Counted from the stretch's first letter, positions 19,495 through 30,494 are shown. The stretch is 64,000 nucleotides of DNA from Marinomonas sp. TW1 (GCF_001625355.1 NZ_JSEE01000001.1:1-64000); one strand, 5' to 3'. Notes: generated by a model not told the origin, from the letters alone. Translations and numbers: made by a program.

Positions 19495-19593
19495 TCATAT
19501 CCTTCTTAGGAAAAAGAAAGTATCCATGAAAACAAAAAACTGGTCATCAGACCAGTTTTATCAATGAAAACAATGAGGACGTGAAATAAAAAG

Positions 19594-20817
19594 CTAGTCG
19601 CCTACGGCAGCGGAATCGTCCAATAGAGGCTCATAACGCTGATCTGTTAGCGTTTTTAGAAAAGCGACAATGGCATCCACTCGCTGATCGGGCAATGCCG
19701 GCCCTTTTTCCAATTCGACAAAATCAATATTCTCAGACACTTCCGGTTCTGCCCAAGGTTTGCCTGTTTCTGGGTTAATTGTGCGAGTTGGGTTGTTATA
19801 TTTGTCATAGAACAAGACCACAGTCCGCAAATCTTTAAATACGCCATTGTGCATGTAAGGCCCAGTAACCGCGACGTTTCGCAAAGAAGGAACTTTGAAC
19901 TTACCCGCCTGCTTAGGATCATTAATATCAGGATTATCCAACAACCCTCGATCAATAACACCGCCACTCTGTGCCACTAAAGCCGGATTAGCAGGCACAC
20001 CAATGTTTCTGTATTCGTAATTTGTAAACGTCTCTTGCGAATTAAATGGCGAACTATTTAATTGGTGGCAAGCATTACAGTTGGTAAATTGTTGTGAGAA
20101 AAACAAGGTTTTTCCTAACTCTTCTTGTGACGTTAATGTCACCTCTCCGCGTAACGCTCTGTCATACTTCGAGTCAAATGGCATAAAGAGTTCGGTTTTT
20201 TCAAAGCTAGCAATGGCGTCAGCAATGGCGTCATAACCCGCTTTAGGGTCATCCAATATCCCGTCACCATACAACGCATTGAACGTCTGCTGATACTGTG
20301 GGTTTTCCTTCACTCGCTGAACCACCGCATCGCCATCTGACAACGCCATTTCAACAGGATTTACAAATGGACCTTGAGCCTGCTCCGCTAACCCTGAAGC
20401 CCGACCATCTAAGAACTGCCCACCACGATATTCGCCATTAGACATTTTATGAAAAGCGGGAGAGAAGGCAGCATAACCCGCCGCTGGTGTATTACGCCCA
20501 CCCATTGAATGCCCATCACTGCCCAACGAAACAGCCCCACCAACCGCATCTAAGCGTTTATCGACAAACGCCGTGGCAATCGCATGACAGGTCGCACAAG
20601 ACTGATTTCGCTCTTTGGATAAGTTGGTATCAAAAAACAACAGCGATCCCAACAAAGCTTTAGGATCGGTTAGGGGAATTGGTAACTCGTTTGACGCCTG
20701 AGACTGAGACGTTTTGGCGTGATTTACCGCTTTAGTTTGACTGGCAACCTGATTTGACTCGCCACAAGCAGCCAAAACAATAGCAGCGGTGATGCCCAAA
20801 GAAATTCGTAATATCAT
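19594..20817 (-). CDS. Di-haem cytochrome c peroxidase/MauG-family lipoprotein
   Basis: These periplasmic enzymes reduce hydrogen peroxide or perform MauG-like oxidations with two c-type haems. The 407-residue product begins with a lipoprotein signal (VLAAC, lipidated Cys18). It carries two haem sites, CATCH (C74-C77-H78) and CNACH (about 245-249), with the family segments GRNTPA, GGQFLDGRA and GPYMHNGVF. A near-consensus Fur box 63-81 bases upstream suggests iron repression. The C-terminal DQRVDAIVAFLKTLTD is typical. The usual soluble signal peptide is here a lipid anchor. Confidence 0.9.
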   Translation of the reverse strand: MILRISLGITAAIVLAACGESNQVASQTKAVNHAKTSQSQASNELPIPLTDPKALLGSLLFFDTNLSKERNQSCATCHAIATAFVDKRLDAVGGAVSLGSDGHSMGGRNTPAAGYAAFSPAFHKMSNGEYRGGQFLDGRASGLAEQAQGPFVNPVEMALSDGDAVVQRVKENPQYQQTFNALYGDGILDDPKAGYDAIADAIASFEKTELFMPFDSKYDRALRGEVTLTSQEELGKTLFFSQQFTNCNACHQLNSSPFNSQETFTNYEYRNIGVPANPALVAQSGGVIDRGLLDNPDINDPKQAGKFKVPSLRNVAVTGPYMHNGVFKDLRTVVLFYDKYNNPTRTINPETGKPWAEPEVSENIDFVELEKGPALPDQRVDAIVAFLKTLTDQRYEPLLDDSAAVGD

Positions 20818-20879
20818 TGACTACTCAGCACTCTGTTTCCATTGTGAGGGCATAATACACCCAAGACAAATATCAGTAA

Positions 20880-20898
20880 AACAATGACAATCATTATT
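20880..20898 (-). promoter_or_regulatory. Fur box upstream of the di-haem peroxidase gene
   Basis: The plus-strand 19-mer matches the consensus GATAATGATAATCATTATC at 15 of 19 positions, including an uninterrupted AATCATTAT. It lies 63-81 bases before the peroxidase ATG. minE ends on the other side, so the peroxidase is the only gene it can control. Confidence 0.7.
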
Positions 20899-20986
20899 AT
20901 CCAATTTCCTCCAAAGAAAGCATTTACCACGATGTAAATCAAACAAGGTAACAAATGCCCTTACACTGGTATGGATTACATACGCA

Positions 20987-21241
20987 TTATTGGTCGGGAA
21001 GGGTCACATTTAATTCTAAAACAGAACATTCATCTGTATTGTCTAATTGAATCTGTACATCTTCACTGCCAATTTGCACATACTTGCGAATGACATCAAT
21101 AATTTCTTGCTGCATTTGTGGCAAATAATCTGGCTGTTGTCGCTTAGTGCGTTCATGCGCTACGATTATTTGCAGCCGATCTTTTGCTACAGAAGCCGAA
21201 CTTGGTTCAGCTTTGCTCTTAAAATAATCAAAAATCCCCAC
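20987..21241 (-). CDS. minE: Cell division topological factor MinE
   Basis: MinE stimulates the MinD ATPase and drives pole-to-pole oscillation that places FtsZ at mid-cell. The 84-residue length is typical. The N-terminal membrane-targeting segment MGIFDYF, the MinD-contact helix ([12 protein letters not shown]) and the C-terminal topological domain ([12 protein letters not shown]) are recognisable. It is last in minC-minD-minE, one base after minD. Confidence 0.96.
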   Translation of the reverse strand: MGIFDYFKSKAEPSSASVAKDRLQIIVAHERTKRQQPDYLPQMQQEIIDVIRKYVQIGSEDVQIQLDNTDECSVLELNVTLPDQ

Positions 21242-21242
21242 A

Positions 21243-22052
21243 CTAACCTCCTAACAGGCGCTTGATAAAGCCTTTCTTTTGAACTTCTAAAAAGCGAAAT
21301 GGTTTTTCTTCACCCATTAAGCGATCAACCGCATCAGTATAGGCTAAGCCCGCTTCGGACTCAGTCTCTAAAATCACTGGCGTACCTTGATTTGATGCTT
21401 TTAAGACGGCTTCAGATTCCGGAATAACACCCAATAGAGGAATCGCCAAAATGTCTTCCACATCAGACACACTCAACATTTCACCCAGCGCAACACGTTC
21501 TGGATGGTAACGAGTTAAAAGCAGGTGCTCTTCGATTGGCTCTTTACCCTCTTCAGCGCGTTTTGACTTACTTTGTAAAATACCCAAAATACGATCCGAG
21601 TCTCGGACCGAAGACACTTCAGGGTTTGTCACAACAATCGCCGCATCAGCAAAATACAAGGCCATCTGAGCCCCTTTCTCAATACCGGCTGGGGAATCAC
21701 AAATAATGTAATCAAACTCTTTAGAAAGCGCTTCCAGAACTTCTTGAACCCCTTCGATTGTTAATGCATCTTTGTCTCTGGTTTGAGACGCCGGCAGAAT
21801 AAACAAATCTTTGGTACGTTTGTCTTTAATTAATGTCTGTGACAGGGTTGCTTCTTTATTGATGACATTAACAAAGTCATATACCACTCGACGCTCACAA
21901 CCCATAATCAAATCAAGATTACGCAACCCCACATCAAAGTCGATGATGACGGTTTTATGCCCTTTCATTGCAATGCCAGTACCAATTGCTGCACTAGACG
22001 TTGTTTTCCCAACACCACCCTTACCCGAGGTAACGACAATAATCTTTGCCAA
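21243..22052 (-). CDS. minD: Septum site-determining ATPase MinD (TTG start)
   Basis: MinD is a membrane-bound ParA-type ATPase that recruits MinC and oscillates with MinE. The deviant Walker A KGGVGKTT lies at the N-terminus, [11 protein letters not shown] and [11 protein letters not shown] follow, and the amphipathic membrane-targeting helix FIKRLLGG ends the 269-residue protein. The start is TTG at 22052: GGAGG lies 8 bases before it, and translation there gives the canonical [16 protein letters not shown]-terminus. An in-frame ATG 11 codons upstream would add a non-conserved extension. Confidence 0.95.
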   Translation of the reverse strand: MAKIIVVTSGKGGVGKTTSSAAIGTGIAMKGHKTVIIDFDVGLRNLDLIMGCERRVVYDFVNVINKEATLSQTLIKDKRTKDLFILPASQTRDKDALTIEGVQEVLEALSKEFDYIICDSPAGIEKGAQMALYFADAAIVVTNPEVSSVRDSDRILGILQSKSKRAEEGKEPIEEHLLLTRYHPERVALGEMLSVSDVEDILAIPLLGVIPESEAVLKASNQGTPVILETESEAGLAYTDAVDRLMGEEKPFRFLEVQKKGFIKRLLGG

Positions 22053-22103
22053 TGTTTTATCCTCCAATGACTCGAAATGAACCATTTTAATTAATCTATC
22101 AAT

Positions 22104-22829
22104 CTACAACGGAACCACTTCTAATTGTTCGTCCGTTAAATATACTTGAGCGCTGTCTTTCCATACGATCTTCTGCAATGCATCACTCAGCATAAAATTA
22201 CCCGCTATCGAGACCAACTCGGCCTCCATACTTTTGCAAAAAATACGTGCTTCCGTATCCCCTTTCACGCCCGCCAAAGCACGGCCACGCAATGCACCAT
22301 AAACATGAATATTGCCATCAGCTAACACTTCAGCACCGGCACTGACTTGGGTTAATACAATCAAATCCCCTTCCGCATACACTTGCTGACCTGAACGAAT
22401 CGGCTTAGTAATGACTTTTGTGGCTTGCGGAACCCGCTTTTCTTCCACAACCGTTTTGACCACAACATCTGGGCTGACCTCGTCTGACGACACTGGCGCC
22501 ATATTGATCGCACGGGCTTTACTGGCAGGCAACAAAGCAATCGACACCTGCGCATGCCATACCGGCAGCGCTTCAGGATCACATCGCCAACCGATGACAC
22601 TTAGTCCAAGCGTCGAAATAGCTTGTATTAATGCCTCAAACTCTTCGATACGAATGCCACGCTTCATCTTCGACAGATCTATGATAATCGGTGCTTGATT
22701 GAAGAAATTCGGCACTTGTGCAATTTTTTGCTCTAATTGAGTAACAATCCCCTCTAATGAAAATGAGCGAATCTCCAACAAAATAGTAGTAACCACACTT
22801 CCTTTTAATTGGAAGCCAGAATCAGTCAT
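22104..22829 (-). CDS. minC: Septum site-determining protein MinC
   Basis: MinC inhibits FtsZ polymerisation away from mid-cell when recruited by MinD. The 241-residue protein has an N-terminal FtsZ-inhibiting domain (about 8-105) and a C-terminal beta-helical MinD-binding domain (about 135-230) with RSGQQVYAEGDLIV, GNIHVYGALRGRALAG and ARIFCKSMEAELVSIAG. A Pro/Val-rich linker joins them. It is first in the min operon. The 282-base gap upstream holds the presumed promoter region but no clear consensus pair. Confidence 0.95.
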   Translation of the reverse strand: MTDSGFQLKGSVVTTILLEIRSFSLEGIVTQLEQKIAQVPNFFNQAPIIIDLSKMKRGIRIEEFEALIQAISTLGLSVIGWRCDPEALPVWHAQVSIALLPASKARAINMAPVSSDEVSPDVVVKTVVEEKRVPQATKVITKPIRSGQQVYAEGDLIVLTQVSAGAEVLADGNIHVYGALRGRALAGVKGDTEARIFCKSMEAELVSIAGNFMLSDALQKIVWKDSAQVYLTDEQLEVVPL

Positions 22830-23005
22830 CTACATTATCCTTATTAAACAGTCTAAACAGGGCCACATACACAAGAAATAGCACACAACCTTAATACCGC
22901 AGCATTCTACCAAGGCCGTCAACGAAAGAAACGCTAATAAACCGTATTTTTACAATAAAGAAACACAATAATTTGCTCCCTTATAGTGCCTCATGCAGCT
23001 TGAGT

Positions 23006-23019
23006 GCTCAATATTGAGC
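23006..23019. repeat. 14-bp perfect palindrome in the sbcC-minC gap
   Basis: GCTCAATATTGAGC is fully self-complementary. It lies about 90 bases beyond the sbcC stop and 180 bases upstream of minC. It has no typical terminator tail on the minus strand, so it may be a protein-binding site or only a weak terminator. Nothing else identifiable lies in 22830-23111. Confidence 0.35.
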
Positions 23020-23111
23020 GATATTTTAACCTTTTGATTCCATTAGTTTTTTACAAGTTACTTACATACTTGTTCCCATTAAACTGGGGAAAACTTTTGC
23101 ACCATAGAGAA

Positions 23112-26100
23112 TCAATCTGCAACGAAAAATTCAGAGCCCAATCGACTCACACCCAAACCACTTTGTTTCGTTAACTTAATTTGCACCGGAATTCGTTCTT
23201 TCAGTGCACTAATATGGCTGATGATGCCAATGGTCTTACCCGAAGAATGCAAATTGTCTAATGCGTCCAAAGCCGATTCCAGCGTTTCACTATCCAGCGT
23301 GCCAAACCCTTCATCAAGAAACAAAGAATCAATGCTGGTTTTATGAGACACCAAATCAGAAAGTGCCAACGCCAATGCCAAACTCACCAAGAAAGACTCG
23401 CCACCGGACAAGGTTTTGGTGTCTCGACTGGCATCCGCCTGCCAAGTATCAACAACCTCAAGGGAAAGAGTATCTTGCTCACGACGTTTTAGTTGATAAC
23501 GACGATGCAATACCTGCAAATGTTGGTTGGCCAAATACACCAAATGATCCAGCGTTAAGCTTTGCGCAAAACGTCTGAACTTAGCACCATCTGCCGAACC
23601 AATAACATAATTGAGACGCTCTAAATGAACAAAATCAGCTCGTTTTTTCTCCAGCGCCTCAAGCAAACTCGCCACCTGCTTGCTGCGCTGCGCTTCTTGT
23701 TTCAACTGTTCAGTGACCACGCCCCATTCGCGATGCAAGGCTTGTTGTTGAGCTTGCAGCTCATCACGTTTTGCTTTTAATGCGTCCAAATTAATCGATA
23801 ACAAAGATGGATCGGCTATTTTTTCTTGCGTTTCTTGGTGCTGCTGCAAGTTCTGCTGTGCTTGAGTGAGCAAAGTTTGATGCTCAGCAAAGCGAGTCTG
23901 TAAGGTTTTATCCGTTGCTTGCCAATCTTGCCGCTGCTGCTCTGAAACACGCGCCGCTTGCCAGCTTTGTTCATCCATAAAGCCGGTCTGTTCAAGGCTT
24001 GCCAACCATTTAGGTTGCAAAATTTGTTCTTTTTCCACCTGTTTTTCGATATTAGCTTGCATGGATTTAAGCTGGGTAGTCAGAGCCAATAAGGCATCCT
24101 GCAAGTCCTGCCACTGAGTTTGCTGCGTTTGTTGCTCCTGCTCAGCGTTTGCTAATTTCTCGTTCATAGCCAGCTGTAGGGAGTCAATCGACTCTCCCCC
24201 AAGCAAATCAGATAAGGCAGCATGAAGCGTCGTACTCTGCTGATTTAGTTCACTCAGCTTGTCCTCGGCTTTTTTCACATTACTCTGACCTTCTTCTAGG
24301 ACAGATTTTAGTTTGGCCAGCTCGAACTGCGCCTGCTCTCGAGTTTGAATAAGCTTATCCTGTGACGCTTTAACCGCTTTCCACGCCATAACATCTTGCT
24401 GTAAACATGTGATCGCTTGAGTCATAGGTCGATCAAACAAAGACGGCGGCACACCAGCCTGCTGCATGGCTTGCTGAAGCGCTTGCTCTGCTTGAGCGAT
24501 GTTCTTCATCACCTCTTTCTGTCGGCTTTGCTCTGTTTCTAACGCTTGTTTGGCTAACTGCAGATGGGCATCCAATTCGGCGAATCGAGCATCATAGTTT
24601 TGACGCTGCTCTTGCAAAGCTTGTCGCTCTTTTTCGAGCTGCATCACAACATTGTACTTTTCTTGAACACTAGCTTGTGTTTGCTGAACCGTTTGCCAAG
24701 CTTGCATAAAAGGTAAGATCTGTTGCTGATTGCCCACAACATCAAGTCGATCATTTTGGCTATTTTCTAGATAATGAGGTGACAAACCTAAGTTAGACAA
24801 CAAAGGCAAAACTTGTTGTTTTCTTTGCTCTTGTTGTTCTTGCAAAGCCACTAACTGCTGACCGAGTAAGACCACCTCTTTTGCTAACAGTTTCTCATCT
24901 GCCGCTAACGTTTGACCTTGTTGCTTCGCTTCTTCTAAAGACTGGTTCAAAGCCATCAACTGCTGTTGATGACCGGAATCTTGCTGGTACAAGGCTTGAT
25001 GCAAATAGTGTTGTTGAGAGCCACACAATGGACAAGCTTGCTCTTCCTGAAGTTGATCTCGAAGCGTGGTTAACGCGGTAATATGACGTTCCGCTTCAAC
25101 CAATTGCTCAAGAGTTTTCTGATGCGCTGCTTTTTCTTTATAAGACTGTCGCGCCTTCACCAACTGTTGTTCTATGCTTGCTATTTGATGGTTTAATTGA
25201 CGGATCTTTTCTTCAAGCTGATTTTGCTCAAGGTCGTTAGACTGATAGTCCTGCAATAATTGCTCTATCTGCCGACTAATTTGCGCTTGCCTTTCTACCT
25301 GCAAAGCCTGATCCGACCAAGTCTGCCAATCTTGTCCGTCAGTAAGCTCATGAAAGGCTAGCAAAGCTTCTGCATGCTGTTGTTGGTTGACTTGCCAGGC
25401 ATGACTTGAGGTCTCACCAAGCATCACATGCTGTTGTTGCTGACCCAGTGCATCTTCATAGGCTTGCTGCTTTTCCTGCACCAAGGATGACGATTGCGCT
25501 AATGTCTGATGATTTGCAGACAGACTCTCTAATTGATGTTGCCAATTGGCCAACTCCGCCTCAATCTTTTCCATACCTTGGTATTGGTCAAGCTGTTGCA
25601 GGTTATGCTCAATAGAAGCCTTGGTTTGAGCGAAGACATTTTCTCGTTGCGTTTCTTCATCTAACAGCAATTGATGCTTCTGATGAGCTTGCTCAACTAA
25701 AGCCTTTTGCTCTTCTAACTGGCTAGATAACGTTTGCTCTTGCAAGACCAATGGCTGAATTCTATGCTGGATCTGTTGCTGTAATTGCTCAGCTTCCTTC
25801 TTGATCGCCACCAAATTCTCTGTACTGACCTCAAGATTTTTGGTGACCTCTTGTTGTGTTTCAAACGTTTCTTGTTTGCTCTTTTCCAGTGAAACTTGCT
25901 CTTCTTTGAGCTGAGACAACGCATCACGAACATCCACCAGCTTGGTAAAATCTGCCTCAAGACTTTGCGCTTTTTGAGCTTGTTCCAACGCTTTTTTCTG
26001 ATCGGCAAAGGCCTGCACTGAGGCTTCTGTGTCGGCCAATGACCGTACCGCATTGTGCTCTTGTTGTTTGAGCTCTGCTTGCTTTCGTTGCCACTCAAAA

Positions 26101-26828
26101 GCCGTTTGATGAAGCGCCACTTGCTTGGTATAAGTCGTGTCTTGTTCGGTAAACTCTGTCTCTTTTTGCTGTAAAGCTTGCAGATCATCGGCTGACATTA
26201 GAGGTGTTTGTTGACTGGCCAGTTCTAAAGCCGCAATGGCTTGTTTCTCTTGCTTGTGCTTGTCAAACACCCATTTCGATACTTGCCCATAAATTTCCGT
26301 GCCGGTGAGCTCTTCCAATAATTCAGCACGCTCATTGGCCTTGGCATTCAAGAAAGCCGAAAAACCACCTTGTGCCAGCAGCATAGACTTAGTAAAACGC
26401 GCAAAATCCAGCCCTGTTATTTCAGCAATTTTGTCGATTTTATCGTTTATCTTGGTCGTAATGATGCTGCCATCGATCTCACTCAGTTCACAGCTCATGG
26501 GTTGCAGCTTACCATCACTGACATTGCGTGCTCGTCTTTGCGACCAAAAAGCCCGATAGCCTTTACCTTTTACTTCAAATTCCACTTCTGCCAGACATTC
26601 CGCAGTATGGCGAGTCATAACATCATTTTGACTGGGCGAGACCTTTAATCTAGGTGTTTCATGATACAAGGCCAAACAAATGGCATCCAATAAGGTGGAT
26701 TTGCCTGCACCAGTGGGCCCGACAATGGCAAACACACCCGCGTCGTCAAATGGGCTTTTGGTAAAATCAATTTGCCATTCGCCTTTTAGAGAATTGAGGT
26801 TCTTGAGTCGTAACTTACAAATTTTCAT
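23112..26828 (-). CDS. sbcC: Exonuclease subunit SbcC (Rad50-like)
   Basis: SbcC and SbcD form a Mre11/Rad50-type nuclease that opens DNA hairpins and cleans protein-blocked ends. The 1238-residue product has an N-terminal Walker A ([14 protein letters not shown]) and two Gln-rich coiled-coil arms flanking a zinc hook CPLC near residue 600. The C-terminus carries the signature [20 protein letters not shown] and Walker [13 protein letters not shown]. The arms are unusually glutamine-rich. It overlaps sbcD by 4 bases. Confidence 0.96.
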   Translation of the reverse strand: MKICKLRLKNLNSLKGEWQIDFTKSPFDDAGVFAIVGPTGAGKSTLLDAICLALYHETPRLKVSPSQNDVMTRHTAECLAEVEFEVKGKGYRAFWSQRRARNVSDGKLQPMSCELSEIDGSIITTKINDKIDKIAEITGLDFARFTKSMLLAQGGFSAFLNAKANERAELLEELTGTEIYGQVSKWVFDKHKQEKQAIAALELASQQTPLMSADDLQALQQKETEFTEQDTTYTKQVALHQTAFEWQRKQAELKQQEHNAVRSLADTEASVQAFADQKKALEQAQKAQSLEADFTKLVDVRDALSQLKEEQVSLEKSKQETFETQQEVTKNLEVSTENLVAIKKEAEQLQQQIQHRIQPLVLQEQTLSSQLEEQKALVEQAHQKHQLLLDEETQRENVFAQTKASIEHNLQQLDQYQGMEKIEAELANWQHQLESLSANHQTLAQSSSLVQEKQQAYEDALGQQQQHVMLGETSSHAWQVNQQQHAEALLAFHELTDGQDWQTWSDQALQVERQAQISRQIEQLLQDYQSNDLEQNQLEEKIRQLNHQIASIEQQLVKARQSYKEKAAHQKTLEQLVEAERHITALTTLRDQLQEEQACPLCGSQQHYLHQALYQQDSGHQQQLMALNQSLEEAKQQGQTLAADEKLLAKEVVLLGQQLVALQEQQEQRKQQVLPLLSNLGLSPHYLENSQNDRLDVVGNQQQILPFMQAWQTVQQTQASVQEKYNVVMQLEKERQALQEQRQNYDARFAELDAHLQLAKQALETEQSRQKEVMKNIAQAEQALQQAMQQAGVPPSLFDRPMTQAITCLQQDVMAWKAVKASQDKLIQTREQAQFELAKLKSVLEEGQSNVKKAEDKLSELNQQSTTLHAALSDLLGGESIDSLQLAMNEKLANAEQEQQTQQTQWQDLQDALLALTTQLKSMQANIEKQVEKEQILQPKWLASLEQTGFMDEQSWQAARVSEQQRQDWQATDKTLQTRFAEHQTLLTQAQQNLQQHQETQEKIADPSLLSINLDALKAKRDELQAQQQALHREWGVVTEQLKQEAQRSKQVASLLEALEKKRADFVHLERLNYVIGSADGAKFRRFAQSLTLDHLVYLANQHLQVLHRRYQLKRREQDTLSLEVVDTWQADASRDTKTLSGGESFLVSLALALALSDLVSHKTSIDSLFLDEGFGTLDSETLESALDALDNLHSSGKTIGIISHISALKERIPVQIKLTKQSGLGVSRLGSEFFVAD

Positions 26829-28132
26829 TCGACCGCTTCCTCTTGCGCCTTGCCATGGCCTTCCGTGTGCTCATTCACGTCTTCTAAGCATTGTTGAAAG
26901 AGTTGCGACAAAGCGGTTTTTTCCTCGTCTTTTAAATCTAAGCTGGCAGTAACACTGCGATCAAAAACCTCTTCAACCGATAACTCAGATAAGGTTTGTC
27001 GCTCAATAAATGCCATTGATGTTTCGCCTTGCGTTCGCCTACGCATTACCCTTAACAACTCAATGGGCTTTCCTTCCACCGCTTGTAATAATTGCTTATG
27101 CAAGTCGCTTAAATATTCGTCCGCTAAGACAGACACTTCCAGCCAAATGGTTTTGCCTTCTTCACAGGACAGACCTTCTATCTGAGACAGCAGACTTTGT
27201 AGATCCCCTTGTAAGCTGACCATGGGTTGAAAACACGGAATCGGTTTTAACACCACAGGCTCTTCTTGCTCGGCAAACAGGTCCGTCATGACATTGCTGT
27301 CTTTAGAAAGCATGGCCGTAGACAGTAACTCCGTATCAAGGATAACCACCGACTTGTCACGCCCCAGTTCATCAAAACTCAGTGCGATGGGCGAGCCGGA
27401 ATAACGAAAACAACCATTATTACCGATCGCTTGTGGGCGATGAATATGGCCTAACGCAAGATAATCAAAAGGTGGGAAAACCGAGGTGGGTAAGGTATCC
27501 AAAGTGCCCACATACAAGTCACGCACCGATTCGCTTAACTGACTACCAAACGCAGTAAGATGACCCGTTCCAATGATGGGCAATTGCTTTTTTCTATCGG
27601 CATTACGCTGTGTTGCTCGCTGATAAAGGCTAAGATAAAAATCTTTAATTTGCTGCAGCAAGCCTTCTTTCTTGTCTTGCTCTGATTGCCCTGATTGGCT
27701 TTGCATCATGTCTTTTGGACGCAAATATGGCACAGCACAAAGCCAAGCCGCTTCATTGCCTTGACGATCCTTTAGAGGCACGACGTGTGAATCCAAGTCA
27801 GTTAAATCCGCTTGAGAAATGACTTGAACATCCAGATAGGCCAATAAACTCTTCGACTCGTTGAGCATACTCACTGAGTCATGATTGCCCGCTATCACCA
27901 CCAGCTGACACTCTCTAGCACGCATCTCCAACACCAATTGATGGTATATTTCACGGGCATAACTTGGTGGTGAGCCGGTATCAAACACGTCACCGGCGAT
28001 AATAACCGCCTCAATAGACTCTCGCTCTACCACAGTCAAAAGCCACTCAATAAATGCCTTATGCTCTTCACGACGGGATTTACCCATGAAATGCTGCCCC
28101 AAATGCCAATCTGAGGTGTGTAAAATCTTCAT
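26825..28132 (-). CDS. sbcD: Exonuclease subunit SbcD (Mre11-like)
   Basis: The metallophosphoesterase nuclease partner of SbcC. The 435 residues include all phosphoesterase motifs: [21 protein letters not shown] and GHIH. The C-terminal part, about 300-435, is the SbcC-binding region. First gene of sbcD-sbcC; the 2Fe-2S gene ends 21 bases upstream, so all three may share a transcript. Confidence 0.96.
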   Translation of the reverse strand: MKILHTSDWHLGQHFMGKSRREEHKAFIEWLLTVVERESIEAVIIAGDVFDTGSPPSYAREIYHQLVLEMRARECQLVVIAGNHDSVSMLNESKSLLAYLDVQVISQADLTDLDSHVVPLKDRQGNEAAWLCAVPYLRPKDMMQSQSGQSEQDKKEGLLQQIKDFYLSLYQRATQRNADRKKQLPIIGTGHLTAFGSQLSESVRDLYVGTLDTLPTSVFPPFDYLALGHIHRPQAIGNNGCFRYSGSPIALSFDELGRDKSVVILDTELLSTAMLSKDSNVMTDLFAEQEEPVVLKPIPCFQPMVSLQGDLQSLLSQIEGLSCEEGKTIWLEVSVLADEYLSDLHKQLLQAVEGKPIELLRVMRRRTQGETSMAFIERQTLSELSVEEVFDRSVTASLDLKDEEKTALSQLFQQCLEDVNEHTEGHGKAQEEAVE

Positions 28133-28153
28133 CTGGTAACCTAATTTGATTGT

Positions 28154-28984
28154 TCAGCGCACGAAATGCAGCTGATGAGTTCGAATACGTAATGGTCTTA
28201 AATAGTCTTCCCACTGTTGCAGGGAACGTTTTTGACCATGATACAGAATGTTTAAATCAGTCGAGTTAGTTTTACTCAAAACTTGCGAAAAGGCTTCTTT
28301 TAAAACAACCTGCTCCGCTAGGTTGTCAGACTCATCAGATAACGTACAACAGGCTAATAGATCGCAGTTTTCGTTAGCAAGCACCTCTCGCCAATGCTTT
28401 TCATAAGCGATATTTTCCGCAGCCAAAACCACCAGCCAAGGTCCTTGATCTACCCTTAATTCATACAACAAACGGCCTTTTCGAACGCCCTGTTGAAGCT
28501 GTAAAAAAACACGATCCGCAGGGACAAGATTCAAAGCCAATAGCCAGTCCGCAGCCGATAACTGAGACTTTAATAACACCAGCGTCAAGGCTTGCCCTGC
28601 CGCATTTAAAGCCATGAATTCTTCAGCCAAACCCTCTTGATCAAATGATAAACGCAGACGATCCCCAAAGGATTCATCGCTTGGCCCCATCAAGGTTAAT
28701 TCAATGCTGGCTTCATCTAGCCGCTTTTTGGAAATTAAGGAGAAAGGAATGCTTGTTGACACAGGTTGCGTGGTCAATGATAAGGAAGAAACAAGCTGAG
28801 TTTGGCAAGCCAAGATCGACTCACCATTATTTTGATCGTACAAACGGCATGCGCCACAAGCCCCAGCACGACAGCCATAGTGAACGTCGAATTGATTCGC
28901 AAGCAGCGCCGTCAGTAAATTCTCACCCGACGCTACGCCAACCTTCTTACCATTCAGACTTATCGTCAGTCCTTGCGACCCCAT
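28154..28984 (-). CDS. 2Fe-2S ferredoxin-domain protein with degenerate reductase-like C-terminus
   Basis: The first ~75 residues are a plant-type ferredoxin domain with the cluster motif C-x4-C-x2-C (GCRAGACGACRL; C38, C43, C46) and a fourth cysteine in ILACQT (C60). The remaining ~200 residues resemble the FAD/NAD domains of ferredoxin-NAD(P)H reductases only in outline, and I see no clear FAD-binding RxYS or GG-type NAD motif. It may therefore be a fusion with a worn reductase module. I start at ATG 28984, with AGG 7 bases upstream, rather than a TTG two codons earlier. It lies 21 bases upstream of sbcD. Electron partner unknown. Confidence 0.7.
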   Translation of the reverse strand: MGSQGLTISLNGKKVGVASGENLLTALLANQFDVHYGCRAGACGACRLYDQNNGESILACQTQLVSSLSLTTQPVSTSIPFSLISKKRLDEASIELTLMGPSDESFGDRLRLSFDQEGLAEEFMALNAAGQALTLVLLKSQLSAADWLLALNLVPADRVFLQLQQGVRKGRLLYELRVDQGPWLVVLAAENIAYEKHWREVLANENCDLLACCTLSDESDNLAEQVVLKEAFSQVLSKTNSTDLNILYHGQKRSLQQWEDYLRPLRIRTHQLHFVR

Positions 28985-29198
28985 GATCAAACCTAACCGA
29001 ATTGAAAGCTAAGATTATGACACAGTTTATAAGGGGAAGCTTGGATCCTATTCTCAGGATATCACGCCAATTTCATTTTACTGTCACTTGCTTTATACGC
29101 CTAAATCACTAATCTGTAAGAGTAATCAAATCCCATCCATCGCGCTTACAAACAAACCGTCGGAGGTTGTTATCCAATATAGTAAAGCCATCTACAGT

Positions 29199-29702
29199 AT
29201 GATTGTGACGCTAACCTGTTTTGGTATTAGCAACCTAGCCGCGACGAATCATCAGGTTAAATACGAAGATTCGCCTAAAGTACACCATGATCATTTCGGC
29301 CGTCTTATGTTTGGCGAGCCACTCACGGACACCCAATTAGCGTTTACCGTCCAATCAAGGCTTGTTGATGATTGCCAATATATTCGCTTCGACGCCTACC
29401 CAAATGTGTCCGTCATGGTCGTTAACCATGTTATTGAACGCATTGATAGCAACCAACTCAATGTCATTGATACAGATAGCCCTTTCTATGAATTGGCGTC
29501 AAAATCACTTAGCTTGACTGACTTTTCTAGCAAATACCCTGACATTGAAGTAGAACCTCATGAATATGAAAATGGTGTATATTTACGCTGGTATAATCCA
29601 AACAAAACCAAGGCCATCGTCGTGGATTACATTAATAATCAAATAGATGTCATCAAGGCTGGGCTTGTGCCAAGCGTGTTATACATCGAAGGCTGTGCAT
29701 AA
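29199..29702 (+). CDS. Hypothetical, possibly exported protein
   Basis: Not recognised. From the ATG at 29199 the product is 167 residues, with a short hydrophobic start (MIVTLTCFGISNLA). The frame is open upstream to a TTG at 29088, and a longer N-terminus would put a lysine before the hydrophobic stretch, making a better signal peptide, so the true start is uncertain. No good ribosome-binding site is seen at either. The body is mixed alpha/beta with two cysteines (DDCQY, EGCA). It overlaps the next gene by one base and is the first of three adjacent, apparently cotranscribed envelope-type genes. Confidence 0.55.
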   Translation: MIVTLTCFGISNLAATNHQVKYEDSPKVHHDHFGRLMFGEPLTDTQLAFTVQSRLVDDCQYIRFDAYPNVSVMVVNHVIERIDSNQLNVIDTDSPFYELASKSLSLTDFSSKYPDIEVEPHEYENGVYLRWYNPNKTKAIVVDYINNQIDVIKAGLVPSVLYIEGCA

Positions 29703-30457
29703 TGACAAAATCAAACCATTCTTTCTCACGCCTCTGTTTGCGATCTCTCCACACTGGCCTAATCGCCTTCGTGCTCTCTATATTGCTACTTTTAATATCG
29801 GCTTGCGTTCCCGTGTTTCGAACTGAATTCGTATCGCCGAGCTGGACTGGCACCCTGATTGATATGGAAACGGGAAAACCGTTATCTGGCATTAAGGTCA
29901 CCGACTTAACCTCTCTTAACTCAACACTGACTGATTCAGATGGTTTCTTTAAGTTGCCTGCCACAACACAAGAATTCAGTTTCAAACTGCCCGCGGCCAG
30001 CATGGCTAAAACCTATCACATGGACATTTCGTTAGAGCAGAGAACGCTGCGTTTCAGCGGCCGACATTTGGCTTTTGACGACCAAGACCCGGACTTTCAT
30101 CTCGGTCTTTTTCCCATTGAAACACACTATAAAAAAGCACCATTCATGCTGGGCAAGGATTTACAAACTGCGCTGCCAATAACGCTTATAGAAGATTGCG
30201 GGATGCCTCTAAAAAATGCCATCAGCCTAAGTCGAGCAGCACGTCTTAGCCAATCCCTCGCTGAGCAAAAGCACACATTTGCTGGACTCGAAGTTAGCCA
30301 AAATCAGGTCTCATTAACGTATTACTGGGCATCGCAAGCATGGGAAAACGTCAGTCAACAATGCTTTAAACAAGATCACAAGCAGGCTATGGCGTTTAGC
30401 ACACTACATGAGATGTTTTTTGAAGAGGCCTATCCTTACTTTGAACCACTTATCTGA
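29702..30457 (+). CDS. Putative lipoprotein with carboxypeptidase-regulatory-like domain
   Basis: The 251-residue product starts with a long signal ending in a lipobox (LLISAC), so it should be lipid-anchored. A beta-sandwich of the carboxypeptidase-regulatory type follows (about 48-90: GTLIDMETGKPLSGIKV, then TDSDGFFKLPA), a fold used for binding or structure rather than catalysis. The C-terminal half is helical and unrecognised, with two cysteines (EDCGMP, QQCF) that could form a disulfide. Coupled to the upstream gene by a TAATG overlap. Function unknown. Confidence 0.65.
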   Translation: MTKSNHSFSRLCLRSLHTGLIAFVLSILLLLISACVPVFRTEFVSPSWTGTLIDMETGKPLSGIKVTDLTSLNSTLTDSDGFFKLPATTQEFSFKLPAASMAKTYHMDISLEQRTLRFSGRHLAFDDQDPDFHLGLFPIETHYKKAPFMLGKDLQTALPITLIEDCGMPLKNAISLSRAARLSQSLAEQKHTFAGLEVSQNQVSLTYYWASQAWENVSQQCFKQDHKQAMAFSTLHEMFFEEAYPYFEPLI

Positions 30458-30494
30458 CGCGTATTAAGCCATTTCACTAAAGGATATAAAATCG

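Noticed and set aside
23112-28132. sbcDC considered as part of a defence system
   Set aside because: All motifs fit ordinary housekeeping SbcC/SbcD, and no defence partner (toxin, methylase, reverse transcriptase) is nearby.
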